A stretch of DNA of 64,000 nt from Hyphomicrobiaceae bacterium (GTDB lineage Bacteria > Pseudomonadota > Alphaproteobacteria > Rhizobiales > Methyloligellaceae), in assembly GCA_028066055.1 (NCBI GenBank), contig JALCBY010000007.1, forward strand, positions 1 through 64,000. The letters run 5' to 3'. The notes below the pieces were generated by a model, which saw only the letters and a list, made by a program, of their open reading frames with translations, was not told where the DNA came from and did not search any database. Positions 19,265 through 30,240 of the stretch are shown in pieces; the stretch's first letter is position 1; the number at the start of each line of letters is the position of its first letter. The translations under genes and the position numbers were made by a program.

Positions 19265-20740
19265 ATGAAGTGTCAGTCCGGTTCGAGTGACGCGCAGGCG
19301 CGCAGCCGCTGCCTTGCCTCGCTGCTGCTTGTTGCGCTTTCTACAGCCGTTCTGACGGGGTGCTTCGAGGACGAAACGCGCTCGCAGGACGCCGCCGTTA
19401 CCCAACTGGATCCGGCGACTGGCGAACGGGTCGATCGCACACACAAGAGCGACCGGATGGTTGTGGCCGTGCGCCCAGAACATGTACGGCCACCGGCAAA
19501 GGCATCAGACTCGGCTTCCCGAAACACACCCAACAGTGAACCTCTCTCAAAATTCTTTCGCGGCCTGAACGCATTGAAGACCGGACACCGTAGCGCGCCG
19601 GTTACGATCCTGCATCTCGGCGACAGCCATATCGCTGCCGACCGGTTTGCCGGATCCTTGAGGGCATTGTTTCAGGAGCGTTTTGGGGATGCCGGGCGCG
19701 GAATGATGATGCCGGGCTTTCCGTTTCCCTACTACCGTGCGCGCGGCGTCGACTTTGCCCGCTCGGGCAAATGGACGGCGGCCAACAGTTTCAAGAAAGA
19801 CCCCGGCCCCTATGGCGTGACCGGTGTGCGGCTGACCGCCCGGGAGAAAGGGGCGCAGCTTTCCCTGACCGGAACGGCGGGGCCGTTCGAGTGGGCTGCG
19901 GTGGCCTTCGCAACGAGTCCCAAAGGCGGTAAGGCAAAGGTCAGCTTTGGAGGCGACGAACAGACGCTATCGACGCGGGCGGACAAGACCAGAATCAAGC
20001 GTGTCCGGTTTGCGGTAAAGGGACGAGAACTGACCGTGACGACCGCGGACAAAGCGCCCGTCTCGATCCTGTCATGGTCCGCCGGGCAGAACCGTCCCGG
20101 CGTGCGTTACGTCAATCTCGGGATACCAGGGGCGTCAGCCGACACGCCAGACCGCTGGAACGAGGCGATGGTCGATGATGATCTCGCTCAGCTGAAGCCT
20201 GATCTTATCGTGCTGGGTTACGGAACCAACGAAGGGTTTCAAGACGATCTCGACGTTGCATCCTACGAAAAAAGAGTGGCGGATCTGGTGAATCGCTTCA
20301 AGGCGCATGCGCCACAGGCAAGCGTGCTGATCCTCGGTCCGCCGGATGGTCTGCGTTTCCCGCGTTACGCGCGTCCAAGAAACAAAAGGGCGGCGGCGTC
20401 CGCGCCCTGCAAGCCCCTCAGCGCTGACGAGCGAGACCGATACGAAAAACTCAAAAAAGAAAAATCCAGACGGCTTGCGCGTTGGCACGCGCCGCCAAGA
20501 CTCGCTGATGTGCGCGCCGCGCTGAGGCGGATCGCGCAGGAAACGCGCGCCCACTTCTGGGATTGGTCGAGTGTCATGGGCGGCGAATGCGGTATCCACG
20601 CCTGGGCGAAGGCTGACCCGCCGCTTGCTGCGAGCGACCGGGTTCATTTGCGCGGACGCGGTGCGAAGAGATCGGCTCAGGCCCTGTTTGATGAGTTAAT
20701 GCGGAACTACGAGATCCACGTACGGCTGGCAAGCCACTAG
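19265..20740 (+). CDS. SGNH/GDSL-family lipoprotein
   Basis: Second SGNH-fold protein of the block, 491 aa. The N-terminus is a lipoprotein signal (CLASLLLVALSTAVLTGCF), with the lipobox LTGC. After a polar linker come SGNH block I (ILHLGDSHIAADRF), a long central domain that looks like a beta-rich insert (residues about 150-270), block III (VLGYGTNEGF) and a C-terminal SDRVHLRGRGAK that supplies the Asp/His pair. The layout resembles PatB/AlgJ-like O-acetyl handling enzymes more than a plain lipase, especially as the MBOAT gene follows 51 bases later. The ATG at 19265 has no strong ribosome site; a GTG lies 18 bases upstream. Confidence 0.85.
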   Translation: MKCQSGSSDAQARSRCLASLLLVALSTAVLTGCFEDETRSQDAAVTQLDPATGERVDRTHKSDRMVVAVRPEHVRPPAKASDSASRNTPNSEPLSKFFRGLNALKTGHRSAPVTILHLGDSHIAADRFAGSLRALFQERFGDAGRGMMMPGFPFPYYRARGVDFARSGKWTAANSFKKDPGPYGVTGVRLTAREKGAQLSLTGTAGPFEWAAVAFATSPKGGKAKVSFGGDEQTLSTRADKTRIKRVRFAVKGRELTVTTADKAPVSILSWSAGQNRPGVRYVNLGIPGASADTPDRWNEAMVDDDLAQLKPDLIVLGYGTNEGFQDDLDVASYEKRVADLVNRFKAHAPQASVLILGPPDGLRFPRYARPRNKRAAASAPCKPLSADERDRYEKLKKEKSRRLARWHAPPRLADVRAALRRIAQETRAHFWDWSSVMGGECGIHAWAKADPPLAASDRVHLRGRGAKRSAQALFDELMRNYEIHVRLASH

Positions 20741-20791
20741 TCGGCGAGGCCGTACGCGATGCGAGTAAGAGTGCGAGTGTGAGTTTGCGAG

Positions 20792-22273
20792 ATGCTTTTC
20801 CCTACCCTTGATTTTGCGTTGTTCTTCCTGGCCGTGTTCGGCATCAGCTGGGAAATGCGCAACCGGCCGGAGGCACGCAAGGTGTTCCTGCTCGGCGCGT
20901 CATATGCCTTTTATGCGTTCTGGGACTGGCGCTTTACGGCACTGCTGGCCGGCAGCTCACTGATCAACTACACCGCTGGCCGGCTGCTCGGGATCGGTGG
21001 TAGTCCGCGCGAGCGCAAGCTTCTCGTTGGCATCGCCGTTGCGCTCAATCTCGCCATTCTCGGCTTCTTCAAATATTACGGCTTTTTCCTCGATTCACTC
21101 TCCGAGGTGCTCGCCCGTGCCGGTCTCGAGCGCGATCTGCCGTTCCTGGAAATCATTCTGCCCGTCGGCATTTCATTCTTCACGTTCCAGGGCATCTCTT
21201 ATGTGACGGACGTCTACCGCGGCAAGGTCGCGGCGGTCGACTCGCCGCTGGACGTGTTCCTGTACATATCCTTCTTTCCTCAGCTGGTTGCCGGGCCGAT
21301 CGTCCGCGCTGCCGACTTCATGCCCCAACTCAGAGCAAAGCCACAGCTTGATCGCGGGCTCGTCAGCCTCGGCATTCTGCTCATCCTTGTCGGCCTGTTC
21401 AAAAAGATGGTTATCGCAAACTATCTGGCGACGGAACTTGTCGACCAGGTGTTCTTCGATCCGGGAGCTTTTGCGGGACCCGACCTCGCACTGGCGATTT
21501 ATGCCTACGCGGTTCAGATATATTGCGATTTTTCAGGCTACTCCGATATCGCCATCGGTGTCGCCGCGTTGCTCGGATATCGCTTCAGGTGGAACTTCAA
21601 TCAGCCTTACCGGGCTGCATCCCTGAGGGAGTTCTGGCACCGCTGGCATATTTCGTTGTCCGAATGGCTGCGGGATTACCTCTACAAACCTCTCGGCGGC
21701 AGCAGAGGTGGAACATTAGCAACAACCCGCAATCTGTTTTTGACCATGTTGCTCGGCGGCATCTGGCACGGCGCTGCCTGGACCTTTGTTTTCTGGGGCC
21801 TGATCCACGGAACGTCGCTGGCTGTCGAGCGTCTTGTGATGAGTGTCAAAACAGCTCCCGTGCAAGCCCAGGTCGTTACGGCGGGTGGATACAGCTCGGG
21901 CACACTCGCATCGTTTGAAGAACCTGAAAAGTCGTGGTGGTTCAGTCGCATGCTCGGCGTGCTGGTCACGTTCCATATTGTCTGTCTTGCTTGGATATTC
22001 TTCCGCGCCGAGTCGCTCGATGTGGCCATCGCCTATCTGAAGGGTCTGGGCGACTGGTCCGGGGAAGGCGAACTCACTAGGCCGTTTCTAATGGCGCTGG
22101 TGGCCGCGTCACTCGCCGCGCATTTCCTGCCCGGCGGATTGGTCACGCGGTCCGCGCAGGTGCTGGAGCCGGTCGGGCCAATCGGACTCGGATTTCTGCT
22201 TGGTTTCGGCATTCTTCTGATCCAGGCAATAGCGCCTGAAGGCGTTGCACCGTTCATTTACTTCCAGTTCTAG
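20792..22273 (+). CDS. MBOAT-family O-acyltransferase (AlgI/PatA/DltB-like)
   Basis: Polytopic inner-membrane acyltransferase of 493 aa that in this family passes acetyl groups across the membrane to a periplasmic acceptor. About ten or more hydrophobic helices are visible. Signature residues are present: FFPQLVAGPIVRA, YCDFSGYSDIAIG, REFWHRWHISLS with His283/His286, WLRDYLYKPLGG and GGIWHGAAWTF with the presumed catalytic His326. Two SGNH-fold genes lie directly upstream, the usual PatA/PatB or AlgI/AlgJ pairing. With two lytic transglycosylases in the same block, peptidoglycan O-acetylation is an attractive but unproven substrate; an exopolysaccharide is the alternative. Confidence 0.92.
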   Translation: MLFPTLDFALFFLAVFGISWEMRNRPEARKVFLLGASYAFYAFWDWRFTALLAGSSLINYTAGRLLGIGGSPRERKLLVGIAVALNLAILGFFKYYGFFLDSLSEVLARAGLERDLPFLEIILPVGISFFTFQGISYVTDVYRGKVAAVDSPLDVFLYISFFPQLVAGPIVRAADFMPQLRAKPQLDRGLVSLGILLILVGLFKKMVIANYLATELVDQVFFDPGAFAGPDLALAIYAYAVQIYCDFSGYSDIAIGVAALLGYRFRWNFNQPYRAASLREFWHRWHISLSEWLRDYLYKPLGGSRGGTLATTRNLFLTMLLGGIWHGAAWTFVFWGLIHGTSLAVERLVMSVKTAPVQAQVVTAGGYSSGTLASFEEPEKSWWFSRMLGVLVTFHIVCLAWIFFRAESLDVAIAYLKGLGDWSGEGELTRPFLMALVAASLAAHFLPGGLVTRSAQVLEPVGPIGLGFLLGFGILLIQAIAPEGVAPFIYFQF

Positions 22274-22297
22274 GATTTGTTGGAGGAGCTTGAGGAC

Positions 22298-22831
22298 ATG
22301 TCGTTCGCCCTTGAATACCGCAAGAAGTTGCAACGGCGGCAGCTTGAGCTGCGGCGCGCGAGAAAAGAGAATGAGGGGTTCGTTTCGCTGCCTGTCGAAG
22401 AGGTGACCGACACGACTCGAAACCGCAGCCGCGTGCTGCTCGCGCTGGTGATCGCGGGAGGTGTGCTGGCAACCTTCAACTCCGGCGGCCTCGTGCAATA
22501 CAGCTATGAACTCGCGGAAAATCCGGCCGGGCAAAAGCTGATCGAGGCGACCGAAAGGTGGCACGAGATGATGCGTGAAACGCCCGCTGGTGATGTCATG
22601 GATCATATCCGCGGTTCTGTCGCCACGGTCCGGGAGACGAGCTGGGACGATCTGGCCGCGTCGTTTTTTGCAGCTTCGCCCCCGGTGTATCGGGAAACGA
22701 CGCCGGAAGGTCCTGTCGCGCCTGCTGGCGGCAGTCCACTGCGAGCGCCGTCCGAACAGGATGCACTCGAACCGGATCGCCCCGATGGTCCGGTGATGCG
22801 CGCGTCAGTCAGTCCTGCGCCGGTGCGCTGA
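22298..22831 (+). CDS. Small bitopic membrane protein downstream of MBOAT gene, unknown
   Basis: A 177-aa protein whose ATG follows the MBOAT stop by 24 bases with GGAGGAG 9 bases upstream, so the two are almost certainly co-translated from one transcript. A short basic, coiled-coil-like cytoplasmic N-terminus (EYRKKLQRRQLELRRARKE) precedes one helix near residues 45-65 (VLLALVIAGGVLATF). A periplasmic segment of about 110 residues ends in a Pro/Ala-rich tail. No family is recognised. Position suggests an accessory or anchoring subunit for the MBOAT/SGNH complex. Confidence 0.75.
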   Translation: MSFALEYRKKLQRRQLELRRARKENEGFVSLPVEEVTDTTRNRSRVLLALVIAGGVLATFNSGGLVQYSYELAENPAGQKLIEATERWHEMMRETPAGDVMDHIRGSVATVRETSWDDLAASFFAASPPVYRETTPEGPVAPAGGSPLRAPSEQDALEPDRPDGPVMRASVSPAPVR

Positions 22832-22845
22832 ATATCCGATAAAGC

Positions 22846-23211
22846 TCATGCTCCCGGTTCGGGAGGCAAGCGCCGGTTCGTCTTGCCCTGCATTTGCCCG
22901 GTGAAGTCGCGCAACTGCCGCTCTGCGACCGAAAAGGCGTCGCGAATAGCCACGTAGACATCTTCATGGGCGTGATTTTGCTCGCGCTCGTTGCTCACCA
23001 CCAACTCCGGTTTGCGCGGAACGCCCATCTCGATTTTCACATGGTAGATCTTGCCCTTGTTGTGATGGCGGTGAGGTGCCTCGACGACCACGCGGCAGCT
23101 GGTGAGATGGTGAAAATATTGCTCCAGTTTCGCCGCCTTTTCGCGCACGCGTCCCTCGATAGCCTTGGAAGGCTCCATGTTCCGAAAACTGACTTGCAGG
23201 GGAATATCCAT
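22846..23211 (-). CDS. hpf: Ribosome hibernation/sigma-54 modulation protein (HPF-like, short)
   Basis: Binds the 30S subunit in stationary phase; 121 aa from the ATG at 23211, which has GGAG 8 bases upstream. The sequence shows the RaiA/HPF fold: MDIPLQVSFRNMEPS, the helix VREKAAKLEQYF, CRVVVEAPHRHHNKGKIY and a second helix VYVAIRDAFSVAERQLRDF. It ends shortly after that helix, so it is the short form without the dimerising C-terminal domain of long HPF. A frame extending 60 bases upstream has no ribosome site. It is convergent with the small membrane-protein gene (14-base gap). Many alphaproteobacteria carry a long HPF next to rpoN; this one is elsewhere and shorter. Confidence 0.82.
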   Translation of the reverse strand: MDIPLQVSFRNMEPSKAIEGRVREKAAKLEQYFHHLTSCRVVVEAPHRHHNKGKIYHVKIEMGVPRKPELVVSNEREQNHAHEDVYVAIRDAFSVAERQLRDFTGQMQGKTNRRLPPEPGA

Positions 23212-23299
23212 GGCTCGCGCTCCTTCCTTATACGCTTCACAAGAAAAGCATAGCGCTCGGGCCTGGATCAAATTTTGACCTTGGTCAATGACGGCCCGT

Positions 23300-24718
23300 T
23301 CAGCGGGGCAGGTCGCTCGATCCCATCAGATACGCGTCAATGGCGTGTGCCGCCTGCCGGCCTTCGCGGATCGCCCACACCACCAGCGACTGCCCGCGGC
23401 GCATGTCCCCTGCGGCAAAAACCTTGTCGCGCGATGTCCGGTAATCAAAATCGTTTGCCAGGACATTGCCGCGTGCGTCGAGTGCGAGCTCAAGCTGCTC
23501 GATCATGCCCTCATGGGTTGGATGAACGAACCCCATGGCAAGAAGAACAAGATCTGCCCTGAGGTCGAAATCGCTTCCTTCGACCGCCTGCATGTCCCCG
23601 TCCACACGGACGCAATGCAGCTTTTCAACCGTGCCATTACTTCCGGTCAGTTTGGTGGTCATGACGCTCCAGTCGCGTTCCGCGCCTTCCGCCTGGCTCG
23701 ACGATGTGCGGAGCTTGAGCGGCCAGTGCGGCCAAGTGAGAGCCTTGTCTTCCTGGTCCGGCGGCTTCGGGAGAATTTCAAGCTGTGAGACGGAAAGCGC
23801 ACCCTGGCGGAACGACGTGCCGATGCAGTCGGAGCCCGTATCGCCGCCACCGATCACGACGACATGTTTTCCGTCTGCCGTAATCTCCTCAATGTCGCCG
23901 AGCGGCTCATCGGACACGCGCCGGTTCTGCTGCGGGAGGAAGTTCATTGCAAAATGAACACCGTCCAACTCACGGCCTTCGACGGGGAGGTCACGTGGCG
24001 CTTCCGATCCGCCGGCCAGCAACACCGCATCGTGATCTTTCTCAAGCATTTCCACGCTCGTGTCGGCGCCGACATGGCAGTTGGTGTGGAAGGTGACGCC
24101 TTCAGCTTCCATCTGTTCGACACGGGCGTCGATAATGTGCTTCTCCATCTTGAAGTCGGGAATGCCGTAGCGAAGCAATCCACCGGGTTTGGCATGTTTT
24201 TCGTACACGTGTACGTCATGGCCCGCGCGGGCAAGTTGCTGTGCCGCCGCCAATCCAGCGGGGCCAGAGCCGACGATGGCGACACGCTTGCCCGTCTTTG
24301 TTTCCGGAGCGCGCGGCGTGATCCAGCCATTCTCGAAGGCTTTGTCGGCAATTGCACACTCGATGGTCTTGATGGTGACGGGTGCGTTTTCGATGTTCAG
24401 CGTGCAAGATTCTTCGCACGGTGCGGGGCAGACCCGCCCCGTCACTTCCGGGAAATTGTTCGTCGAATGGAGGTTGCGCGACGCCTCTTCCCAGTCCGTG
24501 TGGTAGACGAGGTCGTTCCAGTCGGGGATCTGGTTGTTCACCGGGCAGCCGGTATGACAATAGGGGATGCCGCAATCCATACAGCGTGCCGCCTGACGCT
24601 TGACGCCGGGCTCGTCCAGAGGAATGACGAACTCCTTGAAATGGCGTACACGCTCGCCGGCCGGCCGGTAGGTCCGGTCCTGGCGGTCGATCTCCAGAAA
24701 TCCTGTAACCTTGCCCAT
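23300..24718 (-). CDS. gltD: Glutamate synthase [NADPH] small subunit
   Basis: FAD- and NADPH-binding beta subunit of GOGAT, 472 aa, feeding electrons to the large subunit for glutamate formation. The N-terminal cysteine clusters [14 protein letters not shown] and CPAPCEESC bind [4Fe-4S] centres. The FAD fold starts at [18 protein letters not shown], the NADPH fold at [15 protein letters not shown], and the C-terminal [18 protein letters not shown] closes the FAD site. It follows gltB by 9 bases on the same strand, the standard gltBD operon. Confidence 0.97.
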   Translation of the reverse strand: MGKVTGFLEIDRQDRTYRPAGERVRHFKEFVIPLDEPGVKRQAARCMDCGIPYCHTGCPVNNQIPDWNDLVYHTDWEEASRNLHSTNNFPEVTGRVCPAPCEESCTLNIENAPVTIKTIECAIADKAFENGWITPRAPETKTGKRVAIVGSGPAGLAAAQQLARAGHDVHVYEKHAKPGGLLRYGIPDFKMEKHIIDARVEQMEAEGVTFHTNCHVGADTSVEMLEKDHDAVLLAGGSEAPRDLPVEGRELDGVHFAMNFLPQQNRRVSDEPLGDIEEITADGKHVVVIGGGDTGSDCIGTSFRQGALSVSQLEILPKPPDQEDKALTWPHWPLKLRTSSSQAEGAERDWSVMTTKLTGSNGTVEKLHCVRVDGDMQAVEGSDFDLRADLVLLAMGFVHPTHEGMIEQLELALDARGNVLANDFDYRTSRDKVFAAGDMRRGQSLVVWAIREGRQAAHAIDAYLMGSSDLPR

Positions 24719-24727
24719 GATCCGCCC

Positions 24728-27700
24728 CTAGTCGCCTCCCGGTAATCCGATCTCGAGCACATCGAGACCGGTCTTGTCCGCCTTACGGTGTTTGGCCATT
24801 TCGGCAAGCGCCCGGCGGTATTCGACCGGCATGATCTTCACGAACTTGGCCAACATATTTTCCCAGTCGTCGAGAATTTCCTGTGCGCGGAGCGAGCCGG
24901 TGTAATGGAGGTGGTTCTCGATCAGCTTGCGCAGCCGCTCGTCATCGTTGCGTGTCATGTCTCCCATGACATCCACAAGCCCATGGGTCTCCAGATCGGC
25001 GCCCTGCATGACCAGCCGCTCCATACGATCTCCCTCCGCAAGGATCGGTTCGAGATCCACCATCGCCATGTTGCAGCGCCGCTTGAAGTCACCATCGAGG
25101 TCAAGGACGTAGGCGATGCCACCCGACATGCCCGCGGCAAAGTTGCGTCCTGTCGGTCCGATGACGACGACAACACCGCCGGTCATATATTCGCAGCCGT
25201 GATCGCCCGTGCCTTCAACGACGGCAATGGCACCGGAATTCCGCACGGCAAAACGCTCGCCAGCGATGCCGCGGAAATAGCACTCACCAGCAATGGCGCC
25301 ATAGAGCACGGTGTTGCCCACGATGATGCTTTCTTCCGGCACGATGCCACTGTTCTTCGGGGGACGCACCACGAGCCGGCCTCCGGAAAGACCCTTGCCC
25401 ACATAGTCATTGCCTTCGCCTTCGAGATCGAGAGTCACGCCTGCCGCAGCCCACGCCCCAAAACTCTGTCCCGCGGTGCCGGTCAGGCTCACATGGATTG
25501 TGTCGTCTGGCAGACCCTTGTGCCCGTAGCGTTTCGCGACCTCGCCGGACAGCATGGCGCCGGTGGTCCGGTCTGTGTTGTGAATAGGCTCTTCGATGCG
25601 CACGGCCTTGCCGTTTTCCAGCGCATCTTTCGCCTTCTCGATAAGCCGGCGGTCGAGGATATCGTGAATGTGGTGCGTCTGGCGTTCGCAGTTGTAGATG
25701 GCCACGTCATCCGGCACATCCGGCTTGTGAAACAGCTTGGTGAAGTCGAGACCCTTCGCCTTCCAATGTTCGATCGCTTCCTGCTTATCGAGATTTTCGG
25801 TGCGGCCGACGAGTTCATCAAACGTCTTGAAGCCCATCGTGGCCATCAGCTCGCGCACTTCCTCGGCGACGAAGAAGAAATAGTTGATGACGTGTTCCGG
25901 CGTGCCGGTGAAGCGCTTCCGCAGCACCGGGTCTTGGGTCGCGATGCCGACAGGGCAGGTGTTGAGATGACACTTGCGCATCATGAGACAGCCCGCCGCA
26001 ATGAGCGGTGCGGTGGAAAATCCGAATTCGTCCGCGCCGAGCAGCCCGCCGACGACCACGTCGCGGCCGGTACGAATGCCACCATCGACCTGCACGGCGA
26101 TGCGGCCGCGCAATCGGTTTTCGACGAGCGTCTGCTGGGTCTCGGCGAGGCCGATCTCCCACGGGCTGCCCGCATGTTTGATCGAGGTGAGGGGGCTTGC
26201 ACCGGTACCGCCTTCGAAGCCGGAGATCGTGACATGATCGGCGCGTGCCTTTGAGACGCCCGCGGCAACCGTGCCGACGCCAACCTCGGCGACGAGTTTG
26301 ACCGAAACGTCGCCTTTGGGGTTCACGTTCTTGAGGTCGTAGATCAGCTGCGCCAGATCCTCGATGGAGTAGATATCGTGATGCGGCGGCGGCGAAATCA
26401 GGCCGACACCCGGCGTCGAATGCCGTACCTTTGCAATAACCGCGTCAACTTTGTGACCCGGCAGCTGACCGCCTTCGCCGGGCTTGGCGCCTTGTGCCAT
26501 CTTGATCTGCATCATGTCCGAGTTGACCAGATACTCGGTCGTCACGCCGAAGCGGCCCGATGCCACCTGTTTGATGGCCGAGCGCATGGAATCCCCGTTT
26601 TTCATCGGCGTGAAGCGGTCGGATTCCTCGCCGCCCTCGCCGGTGTTCGACTTTCCGCCGATACGGTTCATGGCGACAGCGAGCGTGGTGTGCGCTTCGC
26701 GGCTGATAGATCCGAAGGACATCGCGCCGGTGGCAAATCGTTTGACGATTTCGGCCGCCGGCTCTACCTCGTCCAGGGGTATCGGCCTGCGGCCCATTTC
26801 CTCCGCACCCTTGAGGCGGAACAGCCCGCGCATGGTCAGATATTGCCGATCTTGCTCGTTGATGCGCGCCGCATACTCGCGATACTTCTCCGGCAGATTG
26901 CCGCGCACCGCATGCTGAAGGTCGGCCACCACGTCTGACGTCCAGCTATGCGCTTCGCCGCGTATGCGGAAGGCATATTCTCCACCGACATCGAGCGCAT
27001 TGCGATAAACGGGCGCATCGGAAAATGCCAGCCGGTGACGTTCGACCGTTTCGCGGGCGATTTCGGACAGCCCGACCCCTTCAACCTGGCTGTGCGTGCC
27101 GGTGAAGTATTTTTCCACGAACCCGCTGTGTAGGCCCACGGCGTCGAAGATTTGCGCCCCGCAATAGGATTGATACGTGGAGATCCCCATCTTGGACATC
27201 ACCTTGAGGATGCCTTTGTCGATGGCCTTGATGAAGTTGGTGATGATGTCGTCTTCGGTGAGATCCTCTTCCAGATCGTCGGTCATGTCGATCAGTGTGT
27301 CGAATGCGAGATAGGGATTGATCGCTTCCGCGCCGTAGCCCGCCAGCGTGCAGAACTGGTGGACCTCGTGCGCTTCCCCGGTCTCAACGACGAGCCCCAC
27401 CGACGTCCGCAAGCCCTTGCGGATCAGGTGGTGGTGCACCGCTGACGTCGCCAGCAGGGACGGGATCGGAACCGCGTCGGCGCTCACGGTGCGATCGGAG
27501 AGGATGATGATGTTGTAACCCTCGCCGACGGCCGTTTCGGCGTTATTGCAAAGCTTGGTGAGCGCGGGCTCCATGCCGTCTGCGCCGGTTTCCGACGAGT
27601 ACACGATATCCAGCGTGATGGTGCGGAAATCGTTCTCCTCGATCTCGCCGATCTGCCGGATTTTCTCCAACCGGCTGTTGTCGAGAATCGGTTGGGAGAC

Positions 27701-29413
27701 CTCGAGCCGCTTCAATTTCGAGGTGCCTTTGAGGTCCAGCAGGTTCGGGCGTGGCCCGATGAAACTGACCAGCGACATGACCAGCTCTTCGCGGATCGGG
27801 TCGATCGGCGGGTTCGTCACCTGGGCAAAGTTCTGCTTGAAATAGGTATGCAGCAGCTTGGGCCGGCTCGATAGCGCCGAAATGGGCGTGTCGGTGCCCA
27901 TCGACCCGATCGCCTCCTGGCCGATATGGGCCATTGGCGCCATCAGGAATTTCAGGCTTTCCTGCGTATAGCCGAAGGCCTGTTGACGGTCGAGCAAACT
28001 GACGTTGGTGCGCGGTGCTGTTTCTTCCGCGTCTGGCAGTTCGCGGACCAGGATCTGTCCCTTGTCGAGCCAGGCCTGATAGGGGTGTGACGCTGCCAGG
28101 TCGGCCTTGATCTCTTCATCGGAGATGATGCGGCCTTCCTGAAGGTCGATGAGCAGCATCTTTCCTGGCTGGAGCCGCCACTTGTGAACGATCTTGTCTT
28201 CAGGAACCGCCAGCACACCGGCTTCCGACGCCATCACCACGAAGTCGCCCTTCGTCACCAGATAGCGCGCCGGGCGCAGACCGTTGCGGTCGAGGGTTGC
28301 GCCGATCTGCAGGCCATCGGTGAAAGCCACGCCTGCCGGGCCGTCCCAGGGTTCCATCAGCGCCGCGTGATACTCGTAGAAAGCGCGGCGCTTGTCGTCC
28401 ATCAACGGATTTCCGGCCCAGGCTTCGGGAATCAGCATCATGGCGGCGTGAGCGAGCGAATAGCCACCCTGTACAAGGAATTCGAGCGCGTTATCGAAGC
28501 AGGCGGTATCGGACTGGCCTTCATACGAAATCGGCCACAGCTTGGAGATATCGTCGCCGAACAGCGGCGAGGAGACGCTGGCCTGGCGCGCGGCCATCCA
28601 GTTGACGTTGCCGCGCAGCGTATTGATTTCGCCATTATGGGCGATCATCCGGAAAGGATGCGCCAATTTCCAAGAGGGGAACGTGTTGGTCGAAAAACGC
28701 TGATGGACCAGCGCGAGAGCCGAAACGAAGCGTTCGTCCGAAAGATCATCGTAATAGGGGCCGAGCTGGTCGGCGAGAAACATCCCCTTGTAGACGACAG
28801 TCCGGCACGACATGGAAACGATATAGAAGCCATTGTCGCGGCCCTCGGTCTCCGAGAAGACTGTATTCGAGATCACCTTCCGCAGCAGGTAGAGGTTGCG
28901 CTCGAATGCCGTATCGTCGGTGCTGTCCTTGCGCCTCGCAATGAAGACCTGATCGTGGCGAGGCTCCGTACCGATCACGGTCTGTGACAGGCAGCTGTTG
29001 TCCACGGGTACTTCGCGCCAGCCAAGCACCTCATGACCCTCATCCTGCGCGGCGCGTTCGACAATTTCACGGCAGTGGGCGTGCAATTCTTCATCCTGCG
29101 GCATGAAGATATGGGCGACGCCATAGTGACCTGGTTGCGGCAGGTCGAACCCGATGTCCGAGCAGACCGCGGCGAAGAATTCGTGCGGGATCTGCACCAG
29201 CATGCCCGCACCGTCACCGGCCCGCGGATCCGCCCCGACGGCACCGCGATGCTCGAGGTTTTCCAGGATCTCGATACCCTTGACGATGATGTCGTGGGAC
29301 TTCCGGTTTTTGAGGTGGGCAATGAAACCAACGCCGCAGGCATCGTGGTCAAGGGCCGGATCGTAGAGCCCTTGCCGCGCTTGCCCTTGTGTCGGTTTCG
29401 TTTCCCTCGTCAT
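24728..29413 (-). CDS. gltB: Glutamate synthase [NADPH] large subunit
   Basis: Glutamine-hydrolysing alpha subunit of GOGAT, 1561 aa, a normal length. A 25-residue propeptide precedes Cys26 (DHDACGVGF), the N-terminal nucleophile of the class II glutaminase domain. FMN-binding synthase-domain motifs include [19 protein letters not shown], and the [3Fe-4S] cluster site is the Cys-rich [12 protein letters not shown]. The C-terminal GXGXG beta-helix domain is seen around [25 protein letters not shown] lies about 7 bases before the ATG. Together with gltD it is the main ammonia-assimilation enzyme with glutamine synthetase. Several long plus-strand frames over this gene are shadows. Confidence 0.98.
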   Translation of the reverse strand: MTRETKPTQGQARQGLYDPALDHDACGVGFIAHLKNRKSHDIIVKGIEILENLEHRGAVGADPRAGDGAGMLVQIPHEFFAAVCSDIGFDLPQPGHYGVAHIFMPQDEELHAHCREIVERAAQDEGHEVLGWREVPVDNSCLSQTVIGTEPRHDQVFIARRKDSTDDTAFERNLYLLRKVISNTVFSETEGRDNGFYIVSMSCRTVVYKGMFLADQLGPYYDDLSDERFVSALALVHQRFSTNTFPSWKLAHPFRMIAHNGEINTLRGNVNWMAARQASVSSPLFGDDISKLWPISYEGQSDTACFDNALEFLVQGGYSLAHAAMMLIPEAWAGNPLMDDKRRAFYEYHAALMEPWDGPAGVAFTDGLQIGATLDRNGLRPARYLVTKGDFVVMASEAGVLAVPEDKIVHKWRLQPGKMLLIDLQEGRIISDEEIKADLAASHPYQAWLDKGQILVRELPDAEETAPRTNVSLLDRQQAFGYTQESLKFLMAPMAHIGQEAIGSMGTDTPISALSSRPKLLHTYFKQNFAQVTNPPIDPIREELVMSLVSFIGPRPNLLDLKGTSKLKRLEVSQPILDNSRLEKIRQIGEIEENDFRTITLDIVYSSETGADGMEPALTKLCNNAETAVGEGYNIIILSDRTVSADAVPIPSLLATSAVHHHLIRKGLRTSVGLVVETGEAHEVHQFCTLAGYGAEAINPYLAFDTLIDMTDDLEEDLTEDDIITNFIKAIDKGILKVMSKMGISTYQSYCGAQIFDAVGLHSGFVEKYFTGTHSQVEGVGLSEIARETVERHRLAFSDAPVYRNALDVGGEYAFRIRGEAHSWTSDVVADLQHAVRGNLPEKYREYAARINEQDRQYLTMRGLFRLKGAEEMGRRPIPLDEVEPAAEIVKRFATGAMSFGSISREAHTTLAVAMNRIGGKSNTGEGGEESDRFTPMKNGDSMRSAIKQVASGRFGVTTEYLVNSDMMQIKMAQGAKPGEGGQLPGHKVDAVIAKVRHSTPGVGLISPPPHHDIYSIEDLAQLIYDLKNVNPKGDVSVKLVAEVGVGTVAAGVSKARADHVTISGFEGGTGASPLTSIKHAGSPWEIGLAETQQTLVENRLRGRIAVQVDGGIRTGRDVVVGGLLGADEFGFSTAPLIAAGCLMMRKCHLNTCPVGIATQDPVLRKRFTGTPEHVINYFFFVAEEVRELMATMGFKTFDELVGRTENLDKQEAIEHWKAKGLDFTKLFHKPDVPDDVAIYNCERQTHHIHDILDRRLIEKAKDALENGKAVRIEEPIHNTDRTTGAMLSGEVAKRYGHKGLPDDTIHVSLTGTAGQSFGAWAAAGVTLDLEGEGNDYVGKGLSGGRLVVRPPKNSGIVPEESIIVGNTVLYGAIAGECYFRGIAGERFAVRNSGAIAVVEGTGDHGCEYMTGGVVVVIGPTGRNFAAGMSGGIAYVLDLDGDFKRRCNMAMVDLEPILAEGDRMERLVMQGADLETHGLVDVMGDMTRNDDERLRKLIENHLHYTGSLRAQEILDDWENMLAKFVKIMPVEYRRALAEMAKHRKADKTGLDVLEIGLPGGD

Positions 29414-29911
29414 TGCGCTGCTCTCCCACGCCGAAATCGCTGATCGCCCCGCGGCGCAGCCCGCCCGCGTCTCTGTACCGGCACTCAGCCGGAGAGCGGG
29501 GCATCGCGATCGCTTGTGGGGCCATTCATACCGGCTATCTCAAGCCGGCGGCTGACATGCGCGCCAATTCAGGTCGGCAGCATGTCACCCCCAAGATGGA
29601 ACATCCTAGGTCTGGCAAAATTGCGCGCTGCGCGCAGAAAGTCGCCGCTTCGTGACCGGGTTCCGGGTGCAAAGGGACAGCATCACTGTCCTATTGCCGA
29701 GCCAAAATGCCAGATTTGAAGCCGAATCACAAGCGGAAGGATGAGGATATGTGTTTATGTCGCGTGATCCATTGGTTGGAAAATCACGCTTTTGGGCTCA
29801 CACAAACGTGATATTGTGCCGGAAACTGATCTCTAACTATCGTCGTTTTGCGAATGATAGGTTCGTTGCGTTGCAAGGAACTACGCACCTAGTAATCAGG
29901 AGGATGACTTC
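29414..29911. other. Divergent intergenic region between gltB and the bufferin operon
   Basis: A 498-base gap with no credible ORF. The gltB-proximal part is GC-rich; the part from about 29750 to 29880 is more AT-rich and should hold the promoter of the DUF2282 operon. I looked for an ECF-sigma -35/-10 pair of the type that drives related loci in Caulobacter and found no clear match. Confidence 0.45.
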
Positions 29912-30229
29912 ATGGAAAGCAAGACAAGAAAGATGACTAGCCTAGCCGTCGCCGGCGCTTTTGCAGCCTCTGTCGCCGCGGTTGGCGCGACCCCGGCGGT
30001 TGCCGCGGATGATATGGTGAAATGTTACGGTATCGCCAAGAAGGGCGAAAACGACTGCAAGGCTGGGCCCGGCACGTCATGCTCTGGAACGTCCACCGTT
30101 GATTATCAGGGCAACGCCTGGAAGCTCGTCAAAAAGGGGACCTGCACCCAGGTTTCGACCCCGGCTGGTAAAGGCAGCCTGAGCTGTCTGACGTCACGTC
30201 CAGCTGGCAAGACTTACGATTGCGGCTAG
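29912..30229 (+). CDS. bufA: Bufferin-type RiPP precursor (DUF2282, BufA)
   Basis: A 105-aa precursor with AGGAGG 8 bases before the ATG. A Sec-type leader (residues about 8-31, [21 protein letters not shown]) precedes the core [20 protein letters not shown], which is the DUF2282 signature. Cysteines are at 38, 49, 57, 78, 92 and 104. In characterised bufferins, DUF692 enzymes convert core cysteines to thiooxazoles and the exported peptide binds copper (established knowledge). Four cysteines match the conserved set; Cys92 and Cys104 lie in a C-terminal extension and may be extra. The maturase, partner and DoxX genes follow immediately. Confidence 0.9.
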   Translation: MESKTRKMTSLAVAGAFAASVAAVGATPAVAADDMVKCYGIAKKGENDCKAGPGTSCSGTSTVDYQGNAWKLVKKGTCTQVSTPAGKGSLSCLTSRPAGKTYDCG

Positions 30230-30240
30230 GCTGACATCCG

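Noticed and set aside
24788-26254. 488-codon plus-strand open frame over gltB
   Set aside because: Antisense shadow of a GC-rich conserved gene; no family sequence, no ribosome site, low-complexity His/Asp-rich text.
29389-29655. 88-codon plus-strand frame in the gltB-bufferin gap
   Set aside because: Starts inside gltB antisense, shows no ribosome site or domain, and has random composition.
29750-29880. ECF sigma-factor promoter of the Caulobacter SigF type before the bufferin operon
   Set aside because: No GTAACC/CGAA pair with correct spacing could be found by eye.
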